A stretch of 64,000 nt of DNA from Selenomonas sp. oral taxon 920 (GCF_001717585.1 NZ_CP017042.1:1449001-1513000), one strand, 5' to 3'; shown: positions 1 to 8,329, counted from the first letter of the stretch. The notes: a model not told the origin generated them from the sequence alone. A program made the numbers and translations.

Positions 1-428
1 ACGCGATCGGTACGGCACTCGCGCAGGCTGTCCTCTATCACTGTGCCATGCAGAGAGCTGAAAACACAGAGGAGCGCGCGCGTGCCGCCTATGCAAATCT
101 CGCGTTTCTCACGGGACGCATCGCAGAGGACGAATTTTATCTGAAGGAGACGATCGACCGCGTCAACGATGCGCTCCGCAATGCGGGCTATCGGAACACT
201 GCCGACCTCGACCTCACGCGCAGCTGGCGCTGGGCAAATGATCTGCTCGCAAACGATCTGAACCGCCGCATCCGCAGCTATGAATCCACCGCCGCATTTC
301 GCGCCCCGTTTGTGCAAAACAATATACGGCTGCGTGCGGTGCGGAGCAATATCACGGCATACTATCCGTGGCCACGCACGTTCGAGATTCGGATGGAGTC
401 GCATCCGAATCTCGAAATATCCCCATAA
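1..428 (+). CDS. Unknown protein, 5'-truncated by the window edge
   Basis: The reading frame is open from base 3, so the gene begins outside the window; only the last ~141 codons are visible. The visible part is charged, helical-looking and rich in Arg, Asn and Ala, with the stretch AFLTGRIAEDEFYLKETIDR, and has no clear membrane segment. I do not recognise the family. An in-frame ATG at 48 is an internal methionine at best, because the upstream codons stay open. The gene converges with exbD and a hairpin terminator lies just after its stop codon. The real start and function need the upstream sequence. Confidence 0.6.
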   Translation, partial: AIGTALAQAVLYHCAMQRAENTEERARAAYANLAFLTGRIAEDEFYLKETIDRVNDALRNAGYRNTADLDLTRSWRWANDLLANDLNRRIRSYESTAAFRAPFVQNNIRLRAVRSNITAYYPWPRTFEIRMESHPNLEISP

Positions 429-431
429 CAC

Positions 432-463
432 AAAGACCGAAGCCGCAATGACTTCGGTCTTTT
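432..463. terminator. Bidirectional rho-independent terminator
   Basis: An AAAGACCGAAG arm pairs with CTTCGGTCTTTT across a ~9-nt loop. It lies between two convergent genes and has T-rich or A-rich flanks on both sides, so it can serve the truncated upstream gene and the exbBD operon. Confidence 0.8.
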
Positions 464-474
464 CATATACATCC

Positions 475-873
475 TCATTCCGCCGCAAGTCCGAACCGCG
501 TGATCCCTTCCCTGCGGAACTTGTCCAGCAGCTCCATGACACCGCTGTAGTTCAGATCCCCATCTGCACGGACAACAACGGCGAACCGCTGATTTTTCTG
601 GCTCTCGACACGCGCACGGCGCAGGAGCGTCGCCTCGTCGATCTGCTGATCCTCAAGCCAGAGCGAGCCGTCCTTGCGCACGGTAACGAGATAGGTCACG
701 TTCAGCTGCGTCTGTGCCGTCTGTGCCTTTGGCAGATTCACATCCACGGTTTTGAGGTTCACCATGTAGAGCGTGCTCATGATAAAGAACACAAGCAGGA
801 AGAACATGATATCGATCATGGGGATGATCATGATCTCAGGCTTTTCAAACGCCCTCCTGTCGCGCAGCCTCAT
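475..873 (-). CDS. exbD: ExbD/TolR-family biopolymer transport protein
   Basis: A 132-aa protein with the ExbD layout: a short cytoplasmic start, one membrane segment at about residues 14-38 holding the Asp of the IPMIDIMFFLLVFF motif (the proton-path residue of the family), then a periplasmic domain of about 90 residues. With ExbB it uses proton-motive force to energise TonB-dependent outer-membrane import, or acts Tol-like. It overlaps exbB by 4 nt (ATGA), implying translational coupling. No tonB is visible nearby. Naming it exbD rather than tolR rests on the two-gene layout and the adjacent Fur-like site. Confidence 0.88.
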   Translation of the reverse strand: MRLRDRRAFEKPEIMIIPMIDIMFFLLVFFIMSTLYMVNLKTVDVNLPKAQTAQTQLNVTYLVTVRKDGSLWLEDQQIDEATLLRRARVESQKNQRFAVVVRADGDLNYSGVMELLDKFRREGITRFGLAAE

Positions 874-1559
874 ACCCCATCACCTTCCACCGATTCTCCC
901 ATATGCAAAGAGGTATCAATCACGCCCTTGACTCCTGCCGCACGCGCCAGTTCTACACGGCTGCTCTCAGCAGCCGAGAAGCACATCTCCATATCCGTGA
1001 CAATGTTCTCAATGCGCTGCGAGAAATACGCGTGTACGGCAAGCGCGATGATCGCAACGCACAGCCCCATTGCCGTCGCAATGAGGGCCTCGCCGACACC
1101 GCCTGTAATGGCACTCGGCTCCCCCGCCTCGATGTTGAAGACACTGAACGTCGAGATCATACCGCTGATCGTACCAAGGAGCCCGAGGAGCGGCGCCATT
1201 GTGACAATCACACTCAGATAGTACATGCGGCTGCGCAGCTTCGAAAGTGCGATACCGGACTGAATCTCCATGTAGGAGGACATCTTGCGCGAGTTCTTGC
1301 TGTTCTTCGTAACAGCACCAAACAGGATGTCCGCAATCGAACCGCGCTGCGTGTTCGTCAGCTCGACTGCCTCCTTGAAGCGCTCGTTGGAAATATTCAG
1401 CATGAATTCCCGTGCAAATGCGCGTCCCGCATCTGCGCGGGCAAAGTAGAATGCGCGCTCAATGCCGATAAAGACAACAAAAATGGATGCCGCAAGCAGG
1501 AAGTACATAACGAGACCACCCTGCCGAAAAAAATCAAAGCCTTGTGAAATAAACTCCAT
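870..1559 (-). CDS. exbB: ExbB/TolQ/MotA-family proton channel protein
   Basis: A 229-aa inner-membrane protein with one N-terminal membrane helix (GGLVMYFLLAASIFVVFIG), a cytoplasmic loop and two C-terminal helices containing the conserved region APLLGLLGTISGMISTF. This is the MotA/TolQ/ExbB proton-channel fold. The start at 1559 (MEFISQ) is chosen because AAAGG lies ~9 nt upstream; an in-frame ATG at 1604 has no comparable site. First gene of exbB-exbD. A good promoter and a Fur-like box lie immediately upstream, so iron regulation is likely. Confidence 0.9.
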   Translation of the reverse strand: MEFISQGFDFFRQGGLVMYFLLAASIFVVFIGIERAFYFARADAGRAFAREFMLNISNERFKEAVELTNTQRGSIADILFGAVTKNSKNSRKMSSYMEIQSGIALSKLRSRMYYLSVIVTMAPLLGLLGTISGMISTFSVFNIEAGEPSAITGGVGEALIATAMGLCVAIIALAVHAYFSQRIENIVTDMEMCFSAAESSRVELARAAGVKGVIDTSLHMGESVEGDGV

Positions 1560-1622
1560 TCGTACAACCTTTCTTTCCCCTGTGGGGCATGACAGTGCAA
1601 TCATCGTCTGATAATTTCCCCT

Positions 1623-1651
1623 ATTTTACTATATATTTATTCTTGCGTCAA
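1623..1651 (-). promoter_or_regulatory. Promoter of exbB-exbD
   Basis: On the minus strand, TTGACG (1646-1651) and TAAAAT (1623-1628) are separated by exactly 17 nt, a good sigma-70-type promoter that would start transcription near 1616. Confidence 0.65.
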
Positions 1652-1652
1652 C

Positions 1653-1671
1653 GATAACAAATATCATTATA
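1653..1671. promoter_or_regulatory. Fur-box-like operator between exbBD and the ABC transporter
   Basis: The minus-strand 19-mer TATAATGATATTTGTTATC matches the classical Fur consensus GATAATGATAATCATTATC at 15 of 19 positions by eye. It abuts the -35 of exbB and lies 24 nt before the -35 of the divergent ABC transporter, so one site could control both directions. Confidence 0.55.
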
Positions 1672-1694
1672 ATGCTTTATCAGCACCGAATGTC

Positions 1695-1723
1695 TTGCAG
1701 ACCATGTGAAAAAATATTATAAT
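1695..1723 (+). promoter_or_regulatory. Promoter of the ABC transporter/amidase cluster
   Basis: TTGCAG (1695-1700) and a perfect TATAAT (1718-1723) are spaced 17 nt. Transcription would start near 1730, which rules out the in-frame ATG at 1706 as the start of the following gene. Confidence 0.7.
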
Positions 1724-1756
1724 GAAAACCGTTCGTTCAATGAAGGAGGATATGGA

Positions 1757-3469
1757 TTGAAGTTCCCTCTTGCACGCGGTTTTTGGCATCTGTTCAAAGG
1801 ATATTGGAGTTCCCCCGAAAAGTGGAAGGCACGCGGATTGCTCACCTCGGTCATCGCGCTCAACCTTATCATGGTCTATCTGCTCGTGCGGATCAACGAC
1901 TGGTATCGCGTCTTCTACGACGCGCTGCAGGCGTATGACTGGGCATCGTTCTGGCCGCTCATCGGTGAGTTCACGGGACTCGCGTTCATCTATATTGTCA
2001 TTGCAGTCTACGCTGTTTATCTGCGGCAAATGCTTACGATCAACTGGCGCACATGGATGACGGAGCAGTACCTCGCACGCTGGATGCACGGACAGGTCTA
2101 CTACCGTCTGCAAGTCCTGCGCAGCGACACGGACAACCCCGATCAGCGCATCAGCGAGGACATCAACCAGTTCGTCAGCCTGACGCTGACGCTGCTCATC
2201 GGCATCCTCAAACAGCTGACGACGCTCGGAGCCTTCGCCGTCGTGCTCTGGAATCTCTCGGGCGCGATCACCGTCCCCGTCGGCGGCACAGAGTTTACCA
2301 TCTACGGCTATATGTTCTGGCTGTCCCTCCTCTACTCGGGGCTTGGCACATACTTCGTCCACGTCGTCGGAAAGAAGCTCATCCGCCTGAACTTCGACCA
2401 GCAGCGCTATGAGGCGGACTTCCGTTTCAGTATGATGCGCGTGCGCGAAAACAGCGAGAGCATCGCATTCTATCGCGGTGAGATGGCGGAGGGTGTCGGG
2501 TTCAAGGAGCGTTTTGCAAACGTCATCAAGAACTACTGGGGGCTCATGCGGCGCACGAAGCTGCTGAACTTCTACGTCAACGGCTACGGTCAGCTCGCGA
2601 TCATCTTCCCGCTCATTATGGCGGCTCCGCGTTACTACGCAGGCGAAATGGCGCTCGGCGGGCTCATGCAGACGATATCTGCATTCGGCCGTGTGCAGGA
2701 TGCGCTCTCATTCTTTGTCGACTCCTACGGTTCGATTGCCGAACTTGCAGCCGTGATTCAGCGACTCTCCGGCTTTACGGAGCACATGGAGGAATCCGCT
2801 CGCGTCACGAGCAATATTGTACACAGAGAAGGCACAGGAGATGCACTTGCGCTGCACAATCTCTCGATCGCCCTGCCGGACGGCGCACCTCTTCTCACAG
2901 CATGCACGCTCACGCTGCCACACGGCAGCCGCATCCTTGTGACGGGAGCCTCAGGGGCGGGCAAGAGCACGCTGCTGCGCACACTCGCAGGGATCTGGCC
3001 GTACGGCAGCGGCACAGTCGAAATGCCGCAGGATTCCTCTCGCCTCTTTCTCCCGCAGCGCCCATATCTCGTCCTTGGGACTCTGCGCCGCGCGCTCTCC
3101 TATCCGCGCACGGCGACAGCGCCCGACACGGAGATTACACGCGTTCTTGGGCTGGTCGGACTGACGCATTTTTCCGCACGCCTTGACGATGCAGACGACT
3201 GGAGCCGCATCCTCTCGCTCGGCGAGCAGCAGCGGCTTGCCTTTGCCCGCATCCTGCTCATCCGCCCCGACTGGATCTTCCTCGACGAGGCGACATCTGC
3301 CCTCGATGAGGCACGCGAACACGCTCTTTATCAACTCTTATATCAGGAACTCCCCAACGCAAGCATCATCAGCGTCGGACATCGCTCGACCCTTTTTGCC
3401 CTTCATGACAGGGAGCTCCACCTATCAAACCAAACGTATACCTATCAGGAGATCCCCCATGAATCGTAG
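1757..3469 (+). CDS. SbmA/BacA-like (YddA-type) ABC transporter, fused permease and ATPase
   Basis: About 570 aa. The N-terminal half has several membrane helices and the SbmA/BacA-type permease pattern (for example NPDQRISEDINQF). The C-terminal half is an ABC ATPase with Walker A GASGAGKST (~396-404), signature LSLGEQQR (~486), Walker B WIFLDEATSALDE (~505) and H-loop VGHRS (~540). Members of this group move peptides or vitamin-like molecules across the inner membrane; the substrate here is unknown. The start is taken as TTG 1757, with GGAGG 7 nt upstream; the in-frame ATG at 1706 lies inside the promoter. It overlaps the amidase gene by 11 nt. Confidence 0.85.
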   Translation: MKFPLARGFWHLFKGYWSSPEKWKARGLLTSVIALNLIMVYLLVRINDWYRVFYDALQAYDWASFWPLIGEFTGLAFIYIVIAVYAVYLRQMLTINWRTWMTEQYLARWMHGQVYYRLQVLRSDTDNPDQRISEDINQFVSLTLTLLIGILKQLTTLGAFAVVLWNLSGAITVPVGGTEFTIYGYMFWLSLLYSGLGTYFVHVVGKKLIRLNFDQQRYEADFRFSMMRVRENSESIAFYRGEMAEGVGFKERFANVIKNYWGLMRRTKLLNFYVNGYGQLAIIFPLIMAAPRYYAGEMALGGLMQTISAFGRVQDALSFFVDSYGSIAELAAVIQRLSGFTEHMEESARVTSNIVHREGTGDALALHNLSIALPDGAPLLTACTLTLPHGSRILVTGASGAGKSTLLRTLAGIWPYGSGTVEMPQDSSRLFLPQRPYLVLGTLRRALSYPRTATAPDTEITRVLGLVGLTHFSARLDDADDWSRILSLGEQQRLAFARILLIRPDWIFLDEATSALDEAREHALYQLLYQELPNASIISVGHRSTLFALHDRELHLSNQTYTYQEIPHES

Positions 3470-4310
3470 AGATTTTTTACGCCGTCTGGCGCTCATCGGC
3501 ATCGGTGCCGCTGTCTTCCCCCTCTTCCCCTCCGCAGCGGAGGCATCATGGTACATACCATCCGTACTGCCGGGTGTCAGCATTCGCCCGACACATTTGA
3601 AATTCAAATCTCTTGAAAACCGCTTTGTGACGGACTGTATCGTCGTCCATCACATCGGCATGCCAAACGACGACGACGTCGCAGCAGCAACCGTACATGA
3701 ATGGCATTTGAATCAAGGGTGGGCAGGCATCGGCTATCACTTCCTCATCCGCAAAGACGGCACGATCGAGGAAGGTCGACCGCTCGGCACGATCGGTGCG
3801 CATGTTTACGGCGAAAACAACCATACCGTTGGCATCAATCTCGCAGGCAATTTCGAGATCGGGGCTCCAACCGAGGCGCAGAAATCCTCAGCGGCGCATC
3901 TCATCGCCTCGCTCTGCACGATCTATCAGCTCGACCCACGGTGGCAGGGTACGGTCAAGGGACACCGCGACCTCAACGCGACCGCCTGTCCCGGCCGCTA
4001 TCTCTACGCCCAGATGCCCGATATTGTCCAACAGGCACGTCTCTACTACGCATCCGAGGAGCTGCAAGCGGAGCGTCTGCGCATCGCGCAGCGTGAACGC
4101 GAGGCACAGGAAGCACAGCGTGCACGCATCCGCGCACAGATGGAGGAGACACAGCGCAGGAACGGCATGACACGCCCCTCACATCCGACACCGAGCAGCC
4201 CCAACCCGCCCGTGCAGCCCCCACCGGCAAAGCCGAACATCAAGCCGAGCAAACGTCCCGATCTGCCGAAACCAAATCCGAATCCCGCACAGCGGCGTAT
4301 CGCAACATAA
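3459..4310 (+). CDS. Tat-exported N-acetylmuramoyl-L-alanine amidase (Amidase_2/PGRP fold)
   Basis: 283 aa beginning MNRRDFLRRLALIG, a twin-arginine signal peptide with likely cleavage after SAAEA (~29). The zinc amidase domain spans about residues 55-190: IVVHHIG (~64), TVGINLAGNF, and GHRDLNATACPG supplying His ~169 and Cys ~177. The tail has an Arg/Glu/Gln-rich helix (~195-240) followed by a Pro/Asn-rich stretch, possibly wall-associated. It should cleave the amide between MurNAc and the stem peptide outside the inner membrane. The N-terminal part of the open frame is only an overlap with the ABC gene; ATG 3459 is the first start that gives the signal peptide. Confidence 0.88.
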   Translation: MNRRDFLRRLALIGIGAAVFPLFPSAAEASWYIPSVLPGVSIRPTHLKFKSLENRFVTDCIVVHHIGMPNDDDVAAATVHEWHLNQGWAGIGYHFLIRKDGTIEEGRPLGTIGAHVYGENNHTVGINLAGNFEIGAPTEAQKSSAAHLIASLCTIYQLDPRWQGTVKGHRDLNATACPGRYLYAQMPDIVQQARLYYASEELQAERLRIAQREREAQEAQRARIRAQMEETQRRNGMTRPSHPTPSSPNPPVQPPPAKPNIKPSKRPDLPKPNPNPAQRRIAT

Positions 4311-4330
4311 CACACAGGAGGTGAAGAACG

Positions 4331-4678
4331 ATGGGGTTTCACTACCGCTGGTTCGACCGCGATCAGGAGAAGGTCGATGAAATGGGCATTCCACTCACGC
4401 GTGCGCAGATCGACGCACGGGAACACGACAAGGAACCCGAGCGCATCTTCTCACGCGGCGAGCAGACGGGCATCGTTCTCTCCGCGCTGATCTTTGCCTA
4501 CGGCTGGACGGAGGGCGATCTGCCGCTCATCTTCTTCTGCCTTTCCTTCCTGATCTTCGAGCTGCGAAAAATTGTCGCACGATACTCCCGAACCTATGGA
4601 AAGAGCATCGCAAACGCCATGCAGGGATTCAGCATTGCGCTGATTCTCGGTGCACTCACGCTGGTGCTGACCACCTAG
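4331..4678 (+). CDS. Small membrane protein of unknown function
   Basis: 115 aa. A charged N-terminal ~45 residues (many Asp, Glu, Arg) precede three hydrophobic segments (about 46-58, 62-74 and 95-113). AGGAGGTGAAG lies directly upstream of the ATG. I do not recognise a family. It sits between the amidase and a TVP38-like protein in what appears to be one transcription unit, so an envelope role is likely but not shown. Confidence 0.7.
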   Translation: MGFHYRWFDRDQEKVDEMGIPLTRAQIDAREHDKEPERIFSRGEQTGIVLSALIFAYGWTEGDLPLIFFCLSFLIFELRKIVARYSRTYGKSIANAMQGFSIALILGALTLVLTT

Positions 4679-4692
4679 GAGGTTCAATTTTC

Positions 4693-5418
4693 ATGAAACA
4701 GCAAATGGGTATGGGCGTTTTGAAGGTCTGCGCCGCGCTGGCGATTGTCCTGCTCTTCGTCATCATCCACCTCATCGCACCAGAATTTCTGCCCGAGATG
4801 TTCGCCCTGCTCGCCAGCGGCGATATCCCTGCAACGGTGGAGTACATTCGCTCGTTTGGTGAAGGCGCACTCGTTTTCGCCTTCCTTCTCACCCTCTTTA
4901 CGAACGCGCTCGGCTTCCCGCCTGCCGTCATCTTCTCGACGGCGAACGTCATTCTCTTCGGCATCGTTCCCGGCATCATCCTCTCCTGCGTGGCAGAGAC
5001 AGTCGGAGTTACGATTGCATTCGCCCTCATGCGCTTCTACTTCCGCGAAGCGGCGGAAAAGGCAATCGCGAAGAGCCCCTTCCTCGCAAAGGTTGATCAA
5101 TACAGCGGCAGCAAGGGCTTCTTCATCATGCTGATCGGACGTATGGTGCCCTATCTCCCCTCTGCCGTCATGAACGCCGTCGGTGCCCTCTCCTCGATTC
5201 GCTTCCGCGACTATGTGCTCGCCTCGCTCGTCGGCAAATTCCCCTCGACGGGCATCGAGGCAATCATCGGGCATGACATCATCATGCAGCAGGAGAACAA
5301 CACGCGCCTCATCATTGTCATCATCGCCGCCGGTATCCTGATCTACGCTGCCATTCGCTACGAGAAACATCTCATGCGTGAAGAGGCTGTCCCACAGGAA
5401 ATGGAGAAAAAAGAATGA
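4693..5418 (+). CDS. TVP38/TMEM64 (VTT-domain) membrane protein
   Basis: 241 aa with about six hydrophobic segments. The VTT/DedA-like core includes FTNALGFPPAVIFSTANVILFG and, near residue 150, MLIGRMVPYLPSAVMNAVGA, which carries the conserved G-R-x-P-x-x-P pattern. Proteins of this superfamily are implicated in lipid scrambling or transport; the exact substrate is unknown. The start follows AGGAGG by 10 nt. Its stop overlaps the next gene's ATG (ATGA), so the two are probably translated together. Confidence 0.85.
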   Translation: MKQQMGMGVLKVCAALAIVLLFVIIHLIAPEFLPEMFALLASGDIPATVEYIRSFGEGALVFAFLLTLFTNALGFPPAVIFSTANVILFGIVPGIILSCVAETVGVTIAFALMRFYFREAAEKAIAKSPFLAKVDQYSGSKGFFIMLIGRMVPYLPSAVMNAVGALSSIRFRDYVLASLVGKFPSTGIEAIIGHDIIMQQENNTRLIIVIIAAGILIYAAIRYEKHLMREEAVPQEMEKKE

Positions 5419-6650
5419 CGCGACGCTCGTTTTTGCAGGCTGCCGCCAAGACCATCTTCACGATGAGCTTCGGCGGTCTCTTTTCGTCCCGCTCTGCCCA
5501 CGCCGCTGCTGACGGCATCCATCATCTGCGCCAGATCGTGACGGCGAATCCCGCACGCACGCGCATGATTCAGTGGGACAGCCCGCAGCTGCTCCAAAAT
5601 GTGCGCGTTGAGCTGCGCAGCCCCCACAAGCAAGTGGAGAGCCTGATCCCCGCCTACACCTATCTTTCGATGGACGACGAGGTACAGTTTATCTATCATG
5701 CAGAGATTTCTTTCGCTGAGGACAGTGCCTACCGCGTCACGCATGCGGGAAGTGCGACGGAATGGATCCCACTACTCGGTGTGGGTAATCCGGTACGTGC
5801 CCTGCTCTTCTCGGACAGTCAGTGCGGCGAGAGCTACGATGTGTGGCGCACGACCTATCAGACGGCATGGCAGCGTCATCCGGACGCTGACGCTGCCGCC
5901 ATCGTCGGCGACCTCACGGACAACGGGGAGTCCGCATGGCACTGGCGCTCATTCTTCGAGGCGATGGAGGCGGCAGGTGCACCGCTCGCCCGCCATCCCC
6001 ACATCCCCGTCCTTGGCAATCACGAATACTACGGATTGCAGTGGACTGCCGTGCCGCCCGTCCGCTATCTCCGCACCTTTGCCCTGCCCGACAACGGCAG
6101 CCGTGATTTTCGCGGACACTACTACTCCTTTGACCTCGGCGCGGTGCACTGCATGGTCCTCGATACCCAGTTCCTTGAGGCGGAGGAACGCGGCGCGGCA
6201 CTGAGGGCAGAGCAGATGGACTGGCTAAGAAAGGATGCTGCGGCAAGCACAGCACCGTGGAAGCTCGTCCTCATGCACAAGGATATTCTCGCCTACGGTG
6301 ACTATCAGGTCGAGCAGAATACAAATCACGGCATCAGCGACGTGGGACAGGTTTTTTTGGACACATTCGATCGTCTCGGCATCGATCTCGTCGTCTCAGG
6401 ACACGTTCACGCCTACCGCCGCCGTCAAATGCGCGCACGTCAGACGGACAAGAATGGAACTCTCTACCTCCTCGCGGGACCTGCGGGGAATCAATACTTC
6501 AACGTCCCCGCAGAGACATACGACATCATCGCCGGTCCCGATCCCACACCGTCCAACTACCTCTATATGGAAGCGGACACACAGCGCCTTCACATCCGCT
6601 GTGAGACTTTAGACGGGCGTGTATTGGATGCAGTGGAACTGCACAAATAA
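5415..6650 (+). CDS. Tat-exported metallophosphoesterase, purple-acid-phosphatase-like
   Basis: 411 aa. MTRRSFLQAAAK starts a twin-arginine signal with a likely cleavage site at SAHA (~31). A short beta-rich region (~32-125), resembling the Fn3-like domain of purple acid phosphatases, precedes the calcineurin-like domain: FSDSQ (~134), GDLTDNGE (~165), GNHEYYG (~201), LMHKDI (~287) and SGHVHAYR (~328). These supply the Asp, Asn and His ligands of a two-metal site. It should hydrolyse a phosphate ester outside the inner membrane; the substrate is unknown. It is the last gene of the cluster starting at 1757, and its stop codon lies inside a terminator arm. Confidence 0.88.
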   Translation: MTRRSFLQAAAKTIFTMSFGGLFSSRSAHAAADGIHHLRQIVTANPARTRMIQWDSPQLLQNVRVELRSPHKQVESLIPAYTYLSMDDEVQFIYHAEISFAEDSAYRVTHAGSATEWIPLLGVGNPVRALLFSDSQCGESYDVWRTTYQTAWQRHPDADAAAIVGDLTDNGESAWHWRSFFEAMEAAGAPLARHPHIPVLGNHEYYGLQWTAVPPVRYLRTFALPDNGSRDFRGHYYSFDLGAVHCMVLDTQFLEAEERGAALRAEQMDWLRKDAAASTAPWKLVLMHKDILAYGDYQVEQNTNHGISDVGQVFLDTFDRLGIDLVVSGHVHAYRRRQMRARQTDKNGTLYLLAGPAGNQYFNVPAETYDIIAGPDPTPSNYLYMEADTQRLHIRCETLDGRVLDAVELHK

Positions 6651-6699
6651 AAGAACTTACCCCATGTGACAGGTCGACATGGGATAAGTTCTTTTATTT
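6645..6699. terminator. Long bidirectional terminator
   Basis: Near-perfect inverted repeat: AAATAAAAGAACTTA and CCCATGT pair with ACATGGG and TAAGTTCTTTTATTT. It overlaps the metallophosphatase stop codon and separates convergent genes. Confidence 0.9.
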
Positions 6700-6707
6700 G
6701 TCAATGG

Positions 6708-7028
6708 TCAATGCTTCCACGGTGTCCGATCTCTGTAGTCTCTCTTGATCCTCTTCACCGCCTGATCGTGGCGCTTCTGCTCCTCCTGCATCGCTCGGTC
6801 ATACTTCGCCTGATCGCCGTCACGTTGGAACTCAAAGCGGATCTTGCGCACATTCTGCTCGTGCACGCGATCCTCCTCCTTCATGCGGAAGCTGTACTCA
6901 TTCGCTGCACCGCTGATGCATTCAAGCGGCTGATAAACAGGTGTCGCCTCCGCCGCAGGAGATACCGCCATAATGCCAAGCCCCAAAGCTGCAGCCAAAA
7001 CACCAGAGATATATTTTTTGTTCTTCAT
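6708..7028 (-). CDS. Small secreted charged protein, unknown function
   Basis: 106 aa. MKNKKYISGVLAAALGLG is a Sec signal peptide with a likely cut after AEA. The mature part is very rich in Arg, Lys, Glu, Asp and Gln and probably forms a long helix (FEFQRDGDQAKYDRAMQEEQ). ATG 7028 is chosen because AAAGGAG lies ~9 nt upstream; an in-frame ATG at 7061 lacks a site and spoils the signal. I do not recognise a family. It stands alone between two terminators. Confidence 0.7.
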   Translation of the reverse strand: MKNKKYISGVLAAALGLGIMAVSPAAEATPVYQPLECISGAANEYSFRMKEEDRVHEQNVRKIRFEFQRDGDQAKYDRAMQEEQKRHDQAVKRIKRDYRDRTPWKH

Positions 7029-7131
7029 GATCTTTGCTCCTTTGCCACGTGTTCCTCCCACCTTTACCCTACTGCCTTTGGGTTGGAGTGTATTTAAGCG
7101 GAGGTAAACAATGCGTTAGAGTTATGAAATT

Positions 7132-7161
7132 AAAAACGCCGCACCGATCAGGTGCGACGCT
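7132..7161 (-). terminator. Terminator of the rpsF-ssb-rpsR operon
   Basis: On the minus strand GCGTCGCACC pairs with GGTGCGGCG (one mismatch) and is followed by TTTTT. It lies 11 nt after the rpsR stop codon. Confidence 0.8.
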
Positions 7162-7171
7162 GAGGTCTCCC

Positions 7172-7405
7172 TTACTCCGCTGTGAACGGAAGAAGCGCAA
7201 TGTTGCGCGCGCGCTTGATCGCAAGCGTCACCTGACGCTGATGCTTCGCGCAGTTGCCGGAAATACGGCGCGGCAGAATCTTGCCGCGCTCCGTCGTGAA
7301 GCGGCGCAGCTTTGCGGCGTCCTTGTAGTCGATATGATCCACCTTGTCCACGCAGAACGAGCAGACCTTACGACGAGGCTTACGGCCTCGATCTCGTTTC
7401 ATCAT
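7172..7405 (-). CDS. rpsR: 30S ribosomal protein S18
   Basis: 77 aa with the S18 signature: [15 protein letters not shown], then [15 protein letters not shown] and a C-terminal basic region ([19 protein letters not shown]). S18 pairs with S6 on the platform of the small subunit. It keeps a CxxC pair near the N-terminus, as in zinc-binding S18 variants, although only two Cys are close together. GGAGG lies 9 nt before the first ATG; a second ATG follows immediately. Third gene of rpsF-ssb-rpsR. Confidence 0.97.
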   Translation of the reverse strand: MMKRDRGRKPRRKVCSFCVDKVDHIDYKDAAKLRRFTTERGKILPRRISGNCAKHQRQVTLAIKRARNIALLPFTAE

Positions 7406-7449
7406 TTCGCTGTCCCTCCTTATTACGGGATGTACTGAGCATCACGCGC

Positions 7450-7896
7450 TCAGAATGGAATGTCGTCGTCAGGAATCACGGGACCCATCATATCCGGTGT
7501 ACCGCCGCCCGCAGCGGGCGCGGCACTGTGCCCCATCGGCGCGTCATAGCCGCCAGAGGAACTGCCGGCATTCTTGGAATCGAGAAACTCGACATTGTCC
7601 GCCACAACATCCGTCGCATACTTGCGCTGTCCGTCATTGCCGTCGTAGCTGCGCACTTGGATGCGCCCCTCAACGCCGACGCGGCGCCCCTTCGTCAGAT
7701 TGTTTCCGCAGATTTCAGCAAGTTTTTCCCAGCAAGTGACGGGAATAAAGTCCGCCGTCTGCTGACCTTCCTGCTGTGCCGCCCGCGAAAAGCGACGATC
7801 CACCGCGATCGTGAAGCGGCAAAACGCCTTGCCGCTCTGTGTGTAGCGAATCTCCGGGTCGCGCGCAAGGCGACCGATCAATATGACTCTGTTCAT
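7450..7896 (-). CDS. ssb: Single-stranded DNA-binding protein
   Basis: 148 aa. The N-terminal OB-fold (~1-105) begins MNRVILIGRLARDPEIRYT and includes FIPVTCWEKLAEICGNNLTKG. A Gly/Ala/Ser-rich linker follows, and the end is the acidic tip DDDIPF that recruits repair and replication partners. Tetrameric SSB coats single-stranded DNA during replication and repair. It lies between rpsF and rpsR, the usual order in Firmicutes. Confidence 0.97.
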   Translation of the reverse strand: MNRVILIGRLARDPEIRYTQSGKAFCRFTIAVDRRFSRAAQQEGQQTADFIPVTCWEKLAEICGNNLTKGRRVGVEGRIQVRSYDGNDGQRKYATDVVADNVEFLDSKNAGSSSGGYDAPMGHSAAPAAGGGTPDMMGPVIPDDDIPF

Positions 7897-7932
7897 CGGT
7901 TTCTCTCTCCTGCATGGATTCCCGTCAGTCGA

Positions 7933-8226
7933 TTACTCCTCGACGCCGTCCGCACGGACGATCATGTGCTTCAAAAGCTCGTCCGTGATCTTCATCACGC
8001 GGTCGCACTCAGCGACACAGGCGGGCTCTGCATTGACGTACAGCAGAACATAGTATCCTTCACTGTTGTCCTTAATCTCATAGGCGAGGCGCTTCTTGCC
8101 CCAGCGGTCTTCTTTCTCGATCTTACCGCCGTTTGCCTGAATGAGCTTTGTGAATTTCTCGATGACGGCGTTTGTCGCTTCTTCCTCCATCGGCTTCACA
8201 ATAAATATGACTTCGTACAATCTCAC
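7933..8226 (-). CDS. rpsF: 30S ribosomal protein S6
   Basis: 97 aa beginning (V)[11 protein letters not shown], with the S6 strand [22 protein letters not shown]. The start is the GTG at 8226, preceded by a near-perfect AGGAGGTGAT 7 nt upstream; the frame continues 24 codons further but that part is the 5' leader. First gene of rpsF-ssb-rpsR, with a promoter at 8330-8358 and a putative S6:S18-binding leader. Confidence 0.96.
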   Translation of the reverse strand: MRLYEVIFIVKPMEEEATNAVIEKFTKLIQANGGKIEKEDRWGKKRLAYEIKDNSEGYYVLLYVNAEPACVAECDRVMKITDELLKHMIVRADGVEE

Positions 8227-8235
8227 GAAATCACC

Positions 8236-8277
8236 TCCTCTTCGGTCTATGGCCGCCGCTTTGTGCAGCGGCAGAGT
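8236..8277 (-). promoter_or_regulatory. Putative S6:S18-binding leader (rpsF leader) in the 5' UTR
   Basis: On the minus strand CTCT pairs with AGAG, enclosing a GCCGCT/AGCGGC hairpin and an unpaired 3' side with ACCGA just before the lower stem. A hairpin next to a CCG-containing bulge is the described binding site of the S6:S18 dimer that lets it repress its own operon. The structure ends at the Shine-Dalgarno region, so binding could block translation. It is drawn by hand and not energy-checked. A second hairpin (8287-8320, T-rich loop) lies upstream in the same leader. Confidence 0.5.
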
Positions 8278-8329
8278 TACTCCTATGTGAGCGCGCACGA
8301 AAAAAGCACACGCTCACGCGACAAGGGTT

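Noticed and set aside
280-1547. Plus-strand frames opposite exbBD
   Set aside because: They are antisense shadows; the exbD and exbB motifs and ribosome sites are on the minus strand.
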